From: Criblamydia sequanensis CRIB-18
Lineage (GTDB): Bacteria; Chlamydiota; Chlamydiia; Chlamydiales; Criblamydiaceae
NCBI RefSeq assembly: GCF_000750955.1
Contig: NZ_CCEJ010000007.1
Location: 1-64,000, forward strand
Reading direction: 5' to 3'
DNA: 64,000 nucleotides
The translations under genes were made by a program, and so were the position numbers. Within the stretch, counting starts at the first letter, position 1, and each line of letters opens with the position of its first letter. Shown here piece by piece: positions 43,763 to 52,537 of the stretch. The notes under the pieces were generated by a model that worked only from the letters and a program-made list of their open reading frames with translations, made no database searches and was not told the origin of the DNA.

Positions 43763-43837
43763 GGCCCCATCGTCTAGCCAGGCCTAGGACACCGGATTTT
43801 CATTCCGATAACAGGGGTTCGAATCCCCTTGGGGTCA
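43763..43837 (+). tRNA. tRNA-Glu (anticodon TTC)
   Basis: Cloverleaf with acceptor GGCCCCA/TGGGGTC (one G-T pair), discriminator A, anticodon loop TTTTCAT (anticodon TTC, reading GAA) and T arm GGGG-TTCGAAT-CCCC. The outermost anticodon-stem pair is C-A. No encoded CCA. Only two bases separate it from tRNA-Lys. Confidence 0.95.
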
Positions 43838-43839
43838 AC

Positions 43840-43911
43840 GAGACTTTAGCTCAGCGGTAGAGCATCCCCCTTTTAAGGGGAGGGTCGATGGTTCGAATCC
43901 ATCAAGTCTCA
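43840..43911 (+). tRNA. tRNA-Lys (anticodon TTT)
   Basis: Cloverleaf with acceptor GAGACTT/AAGTCTC, discriminator A, D arm AGCTCAGCGGTAGAGC, anticodon stem TCCCC/GGGGA with loop CTTTTAA (anticodon TTT, reading AAA), and T arm GATGG-TTCGAAT-CCATC. Co-transcribed with tRNA-Glu. Confidence 0.96.
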
Positions 43912-44092
43912 ATTGCTTATTTCCCTTCCTTTACATAATTATCCGTATCTTCTATATTCAATTTTTTACGTTATCTCTGTTTTATCCTAGGTAGAACATG
44001 CTAACGTCTTTTATTTTGAATTTCTTAAAAAAAAGAATTACCTGACTCTCAATTAAAATATTTTTTAACCTAAAACGGTCACGTTAAGCATC

Positions 44093-44650
44093 ATGATTCA
44101 AGAGTTCTCCGAGGAACCTAAAGAAAAATTGCCCGATCGCCCGCTTGAATGCAGCGAATGCAAAAAGCCGATTACCATCCGATATACAGAAATCGAAAAG
44201 GGAAAGTTTACCGAATTCTCCATGTGCAACGATTGTCCTTGCTTAAAGAAAAAGCTAAGGGGTGCTCCTCTTGAAATGGCTGAGGGTGAGGCGGTTAGAG
44301 CCGGACTTGCTTGCGGCAATTGCGGGATGACTTTGGAATCTTTTCTTGTCGGGCATCCGCTTGGATGCAGCCAATGCTATGCTGTTTTTGCAGAAGATAT
44401 TTTAAAAGAACTGCATACCAGGGGAAGGCTTCCTCCAAAGACAGGCACTTCAAAAAAATCTCAGCTTCATATGGGAAGGTCTCCTGGAGAAGTCGTGGAG
44501 ATAAGCCCCTCGCTTCAATTGATTGCTTTAAATGAAGCTTTAAGCGAGATGCTTAAACGAGAAGATTATGAACAGGCCGCCATGATTCGCGATCAGATTA
44601 ACGCATTGACTGAAAGTGCAGAAAAAGAAAAGAGAGAAAAAAAGCAATGA
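44093..44650 (+). CDS. mcsA: McsA-like zinc-finger/UvrB-UvrC motif protein
   Basis: 185 residues. Two pairs of CxxC zinc-finger motifs (CSECKKP with CNDCPC; CGNCGMT with CSQCYA) occupy residues about 20-105, and a UvrB/UvrC helical-hairpin motif (LNEALSEMLKREDYEQAAMI and RDQINAL) closes the protein. In Bacillus McsA activates the arginine kinase McsB, and the pair marks repressor and damaged proteins for ClpCP. Here the stop overlaps the McsB-like start by ATGA, so they are made together. The same pair lies behind frr in Chlamydia. Confidence 0.85.
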   Translation: MIQEFSEEPKEKLPDRPLECSECKKPITIRYTEIEKGKFTEFSMCNDCPCLKKKLRGAPLEMAEGEAVRAGLACGNCGMTLESFLVGHPLGCSQCYAVFAEDILKELHTRGRLPPKTGTSKKSQLHMGRSPGEVVEISPSLQLIALNEALSEMLKREDYEQAAMIRDQINALTESAEKEKREKKQ

Positions 44651-45711
44651 AGGATTCTGTTAAGCCAAGGGATATGCTTTTAGAGAAAAGTCCTTGGCGA
44701 AATAACTCTAATAAAATTTGGTTAGCCTCTTCTCTTTGCCTAAAGCGAAATGTTGAGAAATTCAATTTTCCTCCGCGTCTTTCAGGAGATCGGCAAAAAG
44801 CGATTGTGACTTTGATTGGCAAAGAGATTTTAAAAGAGGATTTGGATAATCCTGTTTTATTTAAAGCCGATAAAATGGATCCGCTTGACAAGGAATATTT
44901 AACCGAGCATTTTCTAACGACAAGTGATTTTCACCATGCTCATGCAGGCGAGGCGTTTATCGTCGACCATAGCTCACGGTTTTTAACCACTCTAAATATT
45001 CATGACCATATTCAATTCAGAATCATTAATGTAAAATCAGATCCTGAGAAGTCCTTAAACGAACTAATAAAAATTGAATCCGCGGTCGGGAAAACCTTAA
45101 AGTATGCGTATTCGCCGCGTTTTGGTTTTTTAACAAGCCATCCCGAAGAGAGCGGGACCGGCATGGAAATGAGTATTTATATTCAAGTGCCGGCTCTTAT
45201 CCATACAGGAGCTATAGATGCTACCCTCGATAAAATCATGGATGATTCCATAGAAATAACAGGGCTTCATGGCAGTCCGACTGAAATTATTGGCGATCTT
45301 CTAGTATTAAAAAATCAGTATAGCTTAGCTGTCACTGAAGAGACGATTTTATCTTCGCTTCACCAAGCGGCCACACGTCTTACCTTAGAAGAGAATAGCG
45401 CGCGTTCAAAAATCAAACAAAAAGAAAACCCTGAAATTAAAGATCGAGTCAGCCGAGCTTTTGGCATTCTAATACACTCCTATCAAATTGAAGCTTTAGA
45501 AGCGCTTAATGCCATTAGCTTAATTAAGCTTGGGGTAGATTTTGATTGGATCAAAGGCATTTCAAATGAGAGTTTAAACGAATTATTTTTAAATTGCAGA
45601 AGAGCCCACCTAATTTGCTGTCAACAAACTCCCATACAGCAAGAGGAAGTAGGTCATGCAAGAGCCGGATACATCCATAAAGCTTTAGAAAAAGTTGAGC
45701 TGCTTATATAA
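44647..45711 (+). CDS. mcsB: McsB-like phosphagen-kinase-fold protein lacking the catalytic Cys
   Basis: 354 residues, McsB length. Recognisable ATP:guanido-kinase features include LTEHFLTTSDFHH, the helix with GEAFIVDHSSRFLTTLNIHD, HIQFRIINVKSD, and SPRFGFLTSHPEESGTGMEM. In active phosphagen kinases the last motif reads LTSCPTNLGTG; here SHPEESGTG (164-172) has His165 in place of the active-site Cys, and the downstream R-x-S is EMS. Activity as an arginine kinase is therefore uncertain; it may be a regulatory relic or a lineage variant. It is coupled to mcsA and four bases precede the next gene. Confidence 0.85.
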   Translation: MKDSVKPRDMLLEKSPWRNNSNKIWLASSLCLKRNVEKFNFPPRLSGDRQKAIVTLIGKEILKEDLDNPVLFKADKMDPLDKEYLTEHFLTTSDFHHAHAGEAFIVDHSSRFLTTLNIHDHIQFRIINVKSDPEKSLNELIKIESAVGKTLKYAYSPRFGFLTSHPEESGTGMEMSIYIQVPALIHTGAIDATLDKIMDDSIEITGLHGSPTEIIGDLLVLKNQYSLAVTEETILSSLHQAATRLTLEENSARSKIKQKENPEIKDRVSRAFGILIHSYQIEALEALNAISLIKLGVDFDWIKGISNESLNELFLNCRRAHLICCQQTPIQQEEVGHARAGYIHKALEKVELLI

Positions 45712-45714
45712 GCT

Positions 45715-46809
45715 ATGAGTTCGCTAAAAGCTGTCGCTATCAACCAATCGTCTCATCTTCACTACAATGACCATCTCGTTCCTATAGCGGATGTCATGGG
45801 AATCCCCTTACTTTTAATTGAGGATGATTCTTATGACATTACTAAAAAATTTTATCCCGATGCCCTTCTTGAAAAAATCCCTTTTGCTGATTTTACCCCT
45901 GAAACCTTAATTCAAAATTATGATGTCCTTTTCATGTCCGATCTTTGGGATAGAGAGGTGTTTCACGCTAAATTTGACTTTCTTGAAAGCAAATACAAAA
46001 AGACGATGCGCAATGTTCATGTGCCTCACGGTTTTTCAGATAAAGGTTTTTATTTAAGAAAAGCTGCTAATGAAGATATCACTTTGGTTTATGGCCAAAA
46101 CATGATGGATCTTTTTAAAGCTGAGAATGTCCTTCAAAATCTGAATCAATATGTAATCGTTGGAAATTATCGATACACCTATTACAAAAAGCATCAGGAA
46201 TTTTTCAACTCCCTTGTTTTAAAAGAGGTGATTCATCGCTTCCCCAAAAAACAAAAAGTTATTCTCTATGCCCCCACTTGGCTTGACCTTGAAGAATCCA
46301 CCACTTTTTTTGATGCGTATGACCAAGTGATTGGAAAGCTTCCCGAATCTTTCAATTTAATAGTAAAGCTACATCCCCAGCTAGAACTAGATGACACGGC
46401 ACTTTATTACCAAATCATCGGGAAATATAAAAATAAGCCGAATATTCAGTTTTTGACAGATTTTCCTCTTGTTTACCCCCTTCTTTATTATACGGATGTT
46501 TACCTTGGAGACATGTCTTCTATTGGCTACGACTTTCTAATTTTCGATAGACCTATGTTCTTTCTTAATAAATTTGAACGCAATCCTAAAACCGATAGAC
46601 GCCTTTTATTAGCGAATGCAGGTGTGAGTTTATCCCCCAAGGACTATGAAAACCTCTACCCCATGATTGAAGCCAACCTTGAAAAAGAAAGCGATTCTCT
46701 TAAGGCGATTAGAAAAGAGCTTTATAATTATACTTTCGGAGAAGAAAAGCCTTTTTCACAAATAAAAGAAGAAATATGGGCAGCTTGTAAAACTACCAAT
46801 GCTTCATGA
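45715..46809 (+). CDS. CDP-glycerol:glycerophosphotransferase-family protein
   Basis: 364 residues of the GT-B-like family that transfers glycerol-phosphate or ribitol-phosphate from CDP carriers (TagB/TagF in teichoic acid synthesis). Diagnostic stretches: NVHVPHGFSDKG (the H-G-x-x-x-K motif), VILYAPTWLDLEES (the APTWR-like motif, with Leu here in place of Arg), NLIVKLHPQLELDD, and DVYLGDMSSIGYDFLIFDRP (the D-x-S-S motif). Chlamydiae make no wall teichoic acid, so the acceptor is unknown; it could decorate a surface glycan. It follows the McsB-like gene by three bases and overlaps the convergent nucleotidyltransferase by 17 bp. Confidence 0.78.
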   Translation: MSSLKAVAINQSSHLHYNDHLVPIADVMGIPLLLIEDDSYDITKKFYPDALLEKIPFADFTPETLIQNYDVLFMSDLWDREVFHAKFDFLESKYKKTMRNVHVPHGFSDKGFYLRKAANEDITLVYGQNMMDLFKAENVLQNLNQYVIVGNYRYTYYKKHQEFFNSLVLKEVIHRFPKKQKVILYAPTWLDLEESTTFFDAYDQVIGKLPESFNLIVKLHPQLELDDTALYYQIIGKYKNKPNIQFLTDFPLVYPLLYYTDVYLGDMSSIGYDFLIFDRPMFFLNKFERNPKTDRRLLLANAGVSLSPKDYENLYPMIEANLEKESDSLKAIRKELYNYTFGEEKPFSQIKEEIWAACKTTNAS

Positions 46810-47476
46810 TAATATTTGCTCTTTCTAGATCTTTTGGAAAATCGATCTCCATGCAGCTCTCTTTAGAAACGATTGTGGGGTAAATTTTTAGACCCTCCCC
46901 GATAGCTATTTCTATCCCTTTTTCAAAATAATCGTTTGGCAAGCAAAGTTTTAATGTTTTTTTTAGAAGAGGGAGATCTTCTTTTCTTATCAAATTGATG
47001 CCCAGAGCTTCCCCTAAAGGATGTTTCACTTCTTTGGATATATTTCGGATGCTGCCGTCGTCTTTAAGGTCATACTTAACTTCTTCTTCGGAAACCTCAG
47101 TTTCAGAAACAAGAAGCGAGCTATTTTTTGAAGATAACAGCTTGCTTAGAACAGACTCTTTAAATACGACATCGCCATTTAAGAATAGAAGGTCTTCATC
47201 TTCGATTTTATATAAGGCTCTTAAGAGGCTTTGAGAGGTATTTTCTTCTTCATAACCCGGACTATAGACAAAACCAAGGTCAGGAAAAGCTTCCATGATA
47301 AGCTCTTTTTTATAGCCTACCACAATCAAGATGTCGTGAATGGAGAAATGTTTCAGGAGATGATCTACCTGACAGGAAAGGATACTTTTCCCGTTAGCTA
47401 GTTTTGTCAAGGGTTTCGGGCTTTGCAAAGGCCCAAGCCTACGCCCTTTTCCTGCAGCTAAAATGATCACTTTCAT
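46793..47476 (-). CDS. Nucleotidyltransferase (LicC/RmlA-like NTP transferase)
   Basis: 227 residues with the sugar/alcohol-phosphate nucleotidyltransferase signature MKVIILAAGKGRRLGPLQSP, followed by KPLTKLANGKSIL, a strand DLLFLNGDVVF (metal-binding Asp) and MEIDFPKDLERA at the end. The size and the KPL-x-K-L motif fit LicC-like phosphocholine cytidylyltransferases as well as small sugar-nucleotide enzymes. It overlaps tail to tail with the CDP-alcohol-dependent phosphotransferase gene, so making the CDP-activated donor for that enzyme is an attractive but unproven role. Confidence 0.82.
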   Translation of the reverse strand: MKVIILAAGKGRRLGPLQSPKPLTKLANGKSILSCQVDHLLKHFSIHDILIVVGYKKELIMEAFPDLGFVYSPGYEEENTSQSLLRALYKIEDEDLLFLNGDVVFKESVLSKLLSSKNSSLLVSETEVSEEEVKYDLKDDGSIRNISKEVKHPLGEALGINLIRKEDLPLLKKTLKLCLPNDYFEKGIEIAIGEGLKIYPTIVSKESCMEIDFPKDLERANIIMKHW

Positions 47477-47555
47477 ATCAGTTAAATGGAGTTGTCTTTT
47501 GACTTCTTTTAACGTCTATGAAAGGAAATTGCAAGAATAGAAAAGGAGAAAAAGC

Positions 47556-47598
47556 AACATCAACCTATTAAAATCATAAAGATTTAAAGGTTGATGTT
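47556..47598 (-). terminator. Terminator of rpsT
   Basis: On the minus strand, six bases past the rpsT stop, AACATCAACCT pairs with AGGTTGATGTT (11 bp, perfect) around a 21-nt AT-rich loop, followed by GCTTTTTC. The stem and T tract fit an intrinsic terminator. Confidence 0.65.
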
Positions 47599-47603
47599 AA
47601 AAA

Positions 47604-47897
47604 CTACTTAGCGTTTTTTGCAAAAGCTGCTGCAAGGCGTGCTTTTTTGCGGCTAGCTGCATTTTTCTTGATAATGCCGCGTTTTGCAGCTTTGTCAAGC
47701 AAACTAAAGGCTTCGCTTAATTTTTCTTTCAAAAGATCTTTATCATCTTTAGTCGTTTCTTCGTTAAAACGTTTTATGGACGTTCTAAGGCTAGAACGGA
47801 ACACTTTGTTTTGTACTCGGCGCTTTTCGTTCTGAAGATTTCTCTTTTCAGGCGTTGGACGCTTAGTCTTCTTTTTTGGAGCGGTTTCTTTAGCCAT
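47604..47897 (-). CDS. rpsT: 30S ribosomal protein S20
   Basis: 97 residues, very basic. The S20 helices are recognisable: RNLQNEKRRVQNKVFRSSLR, TSIKRF, then LLDKAAKRGIIKKNAASRKK with ARLAAAF. S20 binds 16S rRNA early in assembly. Ribosome-binding site AGAGGAA just before the ATG. In Chlamydia trachomatis, from memory, rpsT, a membrane protein and rpoD are neighbours in this order; here they share the neighbourhood with several inserted genes. Confidence 0.96.
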   Translation of the reverse strand: MAKETAPKKKTKRPTPEKRNLQNEKRRVQNKVFRSSLRTSIKRFNEETTKDDKDLLKEKLSEAFSLLDKAAKRGIIKKNAASRKKARLAAAFAKNAK

Positions 47898-48011
47898 TTT
47901 TCCTCTTGGGGTTGATTTTCATTGGCTTAATGTTTTAGCATGGTTGGGAATTATAAAATGCTTTGAATAATTCGTCAAGGTAAGCGTCTAATAGTAAGGT
48001 TTTTTTAATTT

Positions 48012-48854
48012 ATGGAATGGATTGTCAGGGAAGAGTCTAGTTTAATCGATTGCTTGAGGAAAATGTATCCTGACTCAAGCGTCACTCAAGTCAAATCTTT
48101 TTATCAAAATAAAAGGGTGTTGGTAAACGGCAGGTTTCCGAGCAGCTTAACGGCTCTTTTAAAAGAAAAAGACCTTATCATTATTAGGGATAAGCCGATT
48201 TTTTTAGAAAAAGGGATCGACCTATTGTATAAAGATAAAGACATTGCGGTGATTGATAAACCTAAAGGTTTGCTAAGTGTAGCCACAGATTTTGAGACGT
48301 TAACGACGGCGCATGGTATTTTAAAAAGATTTTTTAAACCAAAAAGGGTTTTTCCCGTTCATCGCCTAGATCAAGACACCTCAGGTCTTTTAATTTTTGC
48401 CCTAAGCGAGCCGGCTCGAGATAATTTAAAAAAATCCTTTGAGGCCCACAGGATTAAAAGGCGGTATGTGGCCATAATTGAGGGTCATCTGCCGGAAAGC
48501 GAGGGAACATGGAAATCCTATCTTTTTGAAGATCCAAACTACATCGTGAGAACAACGGATGACCCAAAAGGCGGGCAGCTTGCCATCACCCATTATGCGG
48601 TAAAGAAAACATCCAAAAATTTGAGTTGGCTTGAAGTCCACCTTGAAACCGGCAAAAAGAATCAAATTAGAGTCCACTGTCAAAAAGCCGGGCATTCGGT
48701 CCTTGGAGATACTAAATACGGCGCTCAAAAAAAGGCATCCCGGCTTTTTTTACATGCCGAATCTCTTGAATTTATTCATCCGATCACAAATAAGTTAATG
48801 CGTTTTGATTCCCCTGTCCCTGATATTTTTTACCAAGTCATCGAAGGACGCTAA
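48012..48854 (+). CDS. RluA/RluD-family pseudouridine synthase
   Basis: 280 residues. An N-terminal S4-like RNA-binding segment (about 20-60: QVKSFYQNKRVLVNGRF) precedes the catalytic domain with KDIAVIDKPKGLLSVA, the catalytic-Asp motif VHRLDQDTSGLLIFA, and VHLETGKKNQIRVHCQKAGH plus LGDTKYGA. The enzyme isomerises uridine in rRNA or tRNA; which position cannot be assigned. The next gene begins at its stop codon (TAATG overlap). Confidence 0.92.
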   Translation: MEWIVREESSLIDCLRKMYPDSSVTQVKSFYQNKRVLVNGRFPSSLTALLKEKDLIIIRDKPIFLEKGIDLLYKDKDIAVIDKPKGLLSVATDFETLTTAHGILKRFFKPKRVFPVHRLDQDTSGLLIFALSEPARDNLKKSFEAHRIKRRYVAIIEGHLPESEGTWKSYLFEDPNYIVRTTDDPKGGQLAITHYAVKKTSKNLSWLEVHLETGKKNQIRVHCQKAGHSVLGDTKYGAQKKASRLFLHAESLEFIHPITNKLMRFDSPVPDIFYQVIEGR

Positions 48855-49294
48855 TGCAAAGAAAATATGTCACTTTAGCTCTCGTTGCCTTATTTTCAAT
48901 AGCTACGGCTATATATGCCTATGACGCGCTAAAAAAAAGTTGGTTTTATTTCCAACTGGACGGACAGACAAAAATTGAAGCGCCTAACTTTTTTGTGAAA
49001 GAAATATCCGATGAAAAGTATGCCGTTGAAGGCCGCTACGGGTATAAAATTAAAGATAAAACCTATCAAGGAATCTCAAGAGTAGGGGGCAGGTTTTATA
49101 GAAACGAATTTGCCGCCTCTTCTGCTATAAAAAAAATACAAACGCCCCTTCCTGTTTATTTTTCCAAAAACTCTCCCGAAATTTCTTCCCTAGAAAAAAA
49201 TTTTCCTTACAAAGAAGTCGTTTATAGCTTGATTCTACTAGGCGGGTTTTTGTACTTTGTAGCCTTAGGTTATTCTTTCTCTAAAAAAGCGTAA
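48854..49294 (+). CDS. Small membrane protein with N- and C-terminal helices
   Basis: 146 residues: a transmembrane helix at about 7-25, an external or periplasmic middle domain of about 90 residues (YAVEGRYGYKIKDKTYQGIS), and a second helix at about 117-138 (VVYSLILLGGFLYFVALGYS). The middle domain resembles DUF3592-like proteins in size and position, but the match is not firm. Translation is coupled to the pseudouridine synthase by a one-base stop/start overlap, and 13 bases separate it from the mutarotase-fold gene. Confidence 0.6.
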   Translation: MQRKYVTLALVALFSIATAIYAYDALKKSWFYFQLDGQTKIEAPNFFVKEISDEKYAVEGRYGYKIKDKTYQGISRVGGRFYRNEFAASSAIKKIQTPLPVYFSKNSPEISSLEKNFPYKEVVYSLILLGGFLYFVALGYSFSKKA

Positions 49295-49307
49295 ATTGGG
49301 ATAGGTT

Positions 49308-50192
49308 ATGGACGAATTGGTGATTTTAAAAGCTAAGGCAACTGATGGAACACCCTTAGAGGCCGTTTTCGCTCCTAAAAGAGGAATGAATCTTCTTAGT
49401 TATAAAAAAGGAGATATTGAGGTTATTGATCCCTCAACAAGAACGCTTTATGATGAAAGATCTGCAGGTTTAGGCTCTCTTATAGGACCTCACTTTCATC
49501 GAAGACGTTATAATGCCATTTCGTATATCCCGAATGAAGAGGCTTTCCCTCACATAAAAAGAGTCCTTGAAAAGTCAGGTGAAATTGATCCTTTTTCTCA
49601 TGGCATATCAAGATATGCTCCGTGGAACTTTCAAGCCGCTGCCGATGAGATAAAAGGGGTTTTAAAAGGGTCCGATAGTTGGAATGGAGTTTCTTTAAAG
49701 GAAATTGAAGGCCAAAATTTTACCATGAATTTTGAAGCGAAGCTTTCGGCTGAGGGGTTAAATATTAAACTTTCAGTTGTTAGCGATACCGATTCTCTTG
49801 TCGGGCTTCACTACTATTATCATCTTCCTGAAAATAACGGCTTTGTGAAGTCGAAAGTTAAATCCTATTTTTTAAATGAGAACGGCGCAAGAGTTCTTTT
49901 AGATGAAAAGCCTTGGTTTAACAAAACGACCCATGAACTTCGCTTCCCCGCAAATCAAGGAGTAGATATGGCTTTTCATTCTTATCCGGATCCATTGAAC
50001 ACTGAAATTTTATTGGATGCCTTAAAATGGAAGCTAACAATAAAAACACATTCTCTTAACGAGGAAAATTCCTGGCAGCTCTATAGACCTGAAAAAGGTT
50101 CTTTTATTTGTATTGAACCCATTAGCGCTCAAGATCCTAGACATCCCAATCTTACGGTCAGTTCAATTGATGTTTTACTTACCATTCAATAG
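49308..50192 (+). CDS. Aldose 1-epimerase (galactose mutarotase-fold) protein
   Basis: 294 residues with the mutarotase fold pattern: APKRGMNLLSYKKGDIEVID, the RSAGLGSLIGPHFHRRR region, SHGISRYAPWNFQ and GLHYYYHLP. Such enzymes interconvert anomers of sugars or act on sugar phosphates. The His in GPHFH and DPFSHG are the candidate catalytic residues; assignment of substrate is not possible. The gene follows the small membrane protein gene closely and probably shares its transcript. Confidence 0.72.
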   Translation: MDELVILKAKATDGTPLEAVFAPKRGMNLLSYKKGDIEVIDPSTRTLYDERSAGLGSLIGPHFHRRRYNAISYIPNEEAFPHIKRVLEKSGEIDPFSHGISRYAPWNFQAAADEIKGVLKGSDSWNGVSLKEIEGQNFTMNFEAKLSAEGLNIKLSVVSDTDSLVGLHYYYHLPENNGFVKSKVKSYFLNENGARVLLDEKPWFNKTTHELRFPANQGVDMAFHSYPDPLNTEILLDALKWKLTIKTHSLNEENSWQLYRPEKGSFICIEPISAQDPRHPNLTVSSIDVLLTIQ

Positions 50193-50343
50193 CTGCCCGC
50201 CTTTGAAGCTTTAGTCATGGCATAATTGGAAAAAGTTCTTGTTTTTAAAAAAAATGTAAACTGTTTTTTTAATTTAATTTTGGCTATACTAATCAATAAT
50301 TGCGGGAAAGTGTTGATTCCCTTCCCGTAAAGAAAGAGAAGCT

Positions 50344-51558
50344 ATGACCCCGAAATTTAAGCTCACAAGACAATCTGTTACGATAAGCGCCCTTTTAGTA
50401 TATTCGGCGCCGCTTATTTTTGTCCTTGGCTTTTCAAAAAATCAAACTTTTTCCTCTTGGACTATTTTTTCTATAGCTCTTCTAATATTATCAGCAGCCT
50501 CTCTTATACACTTAAGCCTTCTTTTTAATTTCTATAAAAATGAGGGAGAGGGTTTCGAAGGCTCCTCTGAAAAAGAAAATCCAGATCAAAAAGAAGCTTT
50601 TCTTTCTGAGGAAAGAAGGGTTGAGCTAGAAGAGCTTGAAAATTTAAGAGCTAAAGAAGAAGAGCTTCGCGAAGAAATTTCGTATCGGAATGAAGAGCTC
50701 CTTCGGTTGACAAGGGAAAAAGAATTTGAAATCTCCTTAAGAGAGCAGCTTGAAGATGATTTTGATAGATTTAGAAAGGATTCCGAAGATAGGCTTGCCG
50801 AAGAGAAAATATTGCTTCAAGAGTATGCAGAAAACATTTCCAGCTTAAGGGCATCCTTAGAAGAGCGGCAAGAAGAAAATGAAAGGCTCCAATCTAAAAT
50901 CCGAGATATGGCCTATGAAATTAAGACTCTTGTTGATTTAGCGGATGTTGAAAGCGAAATAAAAGAATTCAAAGAACCGGAAGTTCGGGCCGTGCCCTTC
51001 AAAGAAATGGAGCCTCATGGTCAGTTTAAAATGACTTTTCCCGATTTTAGAAATGAAGAAGAGGCAGCTTGTTCTTTTAAAAGTCAAGTAAGGACTGAAG
51101 ATGAGGCTAAGAAGCTCTTAAAAAGATGCCTTGACATTGCGCAAAAAATAACCGTCTCCCATCACTTTACAAATGAAAAATCAAGATTTCGAGACCTTCC
51201 TTTTGATAATCATGGCCTTGATTTAAGACGCCTTTGCGATAGTTTAAGAAGCGAAACGACAGGGGCTGTCCTTGTTTATTCGCAGAAAGAAAATAGGATT
51301 CTTTTCATCAATAATCAAATCAGAGCTCTTTTAGGCTTCGGCCCTGATAAATTCGTTCAGGACTTTGAAAATATCGTTCAAGGCGGATTAAATGAATGGA
51401 AGAGCGCGATTGCTAAAATGAATACTCTTTATGAAGCTGAAGCAAGCCTTGTCATGAAAAATAAAGCCGGCCAAGATGTTCTTCTTCGCTGTCAACTAGG
51501 TCTTATACCCACAGGCGTCTTTAGAAATAGCGCCATAGGCGTTTTTTACAATTCCTAG
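50344..51558 (+). CDS. Membrane protein with coiled coil and C-terminal PAS-like domain
   Basis: 404 residues. Two transmembrane helices near the start (about 13-30 and 38-58) are followed by a long acidic coiled coil (about 85-200; heptads such as LEELENLRAKEEELREEI). A C-terminal domain (about 295-404) has the fold pattern of PAS: TGAVLVYSQKENRILFINNQ, RALLGFGPDKF and a closing strand. A homologous protein lies between rpsT and rpoD in Chlamydia as far as I recall (CT616 region), which matches its place here. Possibly an envelope sensor or a cell-division-related scaffold; the function is unknown. Confidence 0.7.
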   Translation: MTPKFKLTRQSVTISALLVYSAPLIFVLGFSKNQTFSSWTIFSIALLILSAASLIHLSLLFNFYKNEGEGFEGSSEKENPDQKEAFLSEERRVELEELENLRAKEEELREEISYRNEELLRLTREKEFEISLREQLEDDFDRFRKDSEDRLAEEKILLQEYAENISSLRASLEERQEENERLQSKIRDMAYEIKTLVDLADVESEIKEFKEPEVRAVPFKEMEPHGQFKMTFPDFRNEEEAACSFKSQVRTEDEAKKLLKRCLDIAQKITVSHHFTNEKSRFRDLPFDNHGLDLRRLCDSLRSETTGAVLVYSQKENRILFINNQIRALLGFGPDKFVQDFENIVQGGLNEWKSAIAKMNTLYEAEASLVMKNKAGQDVLLRCQLGLIPTGVFRNSAIGVFYNS

Positions 51559-52370
51559 AATGAAATCCCGGCGGCTCTAACAATTTCTTCTTTACTCACC
51601 CTATAGTTTTGATAGTGGTCTTCCTCTTTTAGAGAAGTATTGGGAAGGATATAGGCTTCTTCAAAGGCCGGGGTTTTAATAATTTTAAAATAGTGGGTTG
51701 GGACTGCGATGTTATTGACCCCAATAACCGGATAACTGACTTTTTTTACTCCCTCCCTTCCTTTTTGCGGAAGAAAAAGAGGCCCTGTCATAATTTGTAT
51801 CGTCCCAAATTTCTGAGCTAAATCCCTTGTATGTTTTTCAAGCGAGGCCAAAAGCCCTCGATTAAGATCCGGAGTTTGCGGTGAAATATTACTTAATTTG
51901 AAGCTTTCAACAAAACTTTCAGGTTGCGCGGCAAGGTCTCTTGCAGGCACAAGATGCCCGCGATCAAACCCGGACCCTTTATAGTCTTGAAGACAAGAGC
52001 GCATTTGCTTGGGAAGAGACAAATCTTCCTGAAAGGGGATATCTTCTCTAGATACGGCTGGGGCTTCATGTAAGTTTTCGCGAGTCAATGTGTGAAAGGT
52101 CCAGGAAGGCTGCTTTAGACGACCGTCATAGTCGGCTATGAACGCTCCCTTGTCTAATCTAATGTGTGATTTCGGAAGAGCGTCAACCGCTTCTTCTTGA
52201 GAGAAAGAAGGAAAATGGCAAAGCTCGCACTCCTTTAGCTCTGAAAATCCAAAATTCATGGCAAAACCTGCCAGAAAGCCAATCCCTGCTCCCTTTAGCC
52301 AAGCTGGGCTTGCTGAATTCCAAAGAGAAGCAAATTTAAGTTTTTCCTTTGATCTTTTTTTAGCCATCAT
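51555..52370 (-). CDS. Membrane-anchored DNA/RNA non-specific endonuclease (NucA/EndoG family)
   Basis: 271 residues. A hydrophobic segment (about 25-42) follows a basic N-terminus, so the protein is anchored or exported. The beta-beta-alpha-metal nuclease signature is intact: GSGFDRGHLVPARDL with DRGH at 136-139 (His139 the general base), and NISPQTPDLNRGLLASLE for the metal-binding Asn region. It would cleave nucleic acid in the periplasm or outside. The gene overlaps the preceding membrane/PAS gene by four bases, tail to tail. Confidence 0.88.
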   Translation of the reverse strand: MMAKKRSKEKLKFASLWNSASPAWLKGAGIGFLAGFAMNFGFSELKECELCHFPSFSQEEAVDALPKSHIRLDKGAFIADYDGRLKQPSWTFHTLTRENLHEAPAVSREDIPFQEDLSLPKQMRSCLQDYKGSGFDRGHLVPARDLAAQPESFVESFKLSNISPQTPDLNRGLLASLEKHTRDLAQKFGTIQIMTGPLFLPQKGREGVKKVSYPVIGVNNIAVPTHYFKIIKTPAFEEAYILPNTSLKEEDHYQNYRVSKEEIVRAAGISF

Positions 52371-52537
52371 TCACCGAATATAAAAAAGTCAGATCATAGC
52401 TTTTTTCAGATTTTTAAGGCTTCAAAAAAATGTTTAATAAAATGAAGGTCTTTATTAATAAATCTTTATAAAAATCAAACAAATAATTATAATTTCCATT
52501 ACTATTAATAATAATTTATAATTTTGGATGAATTTTT

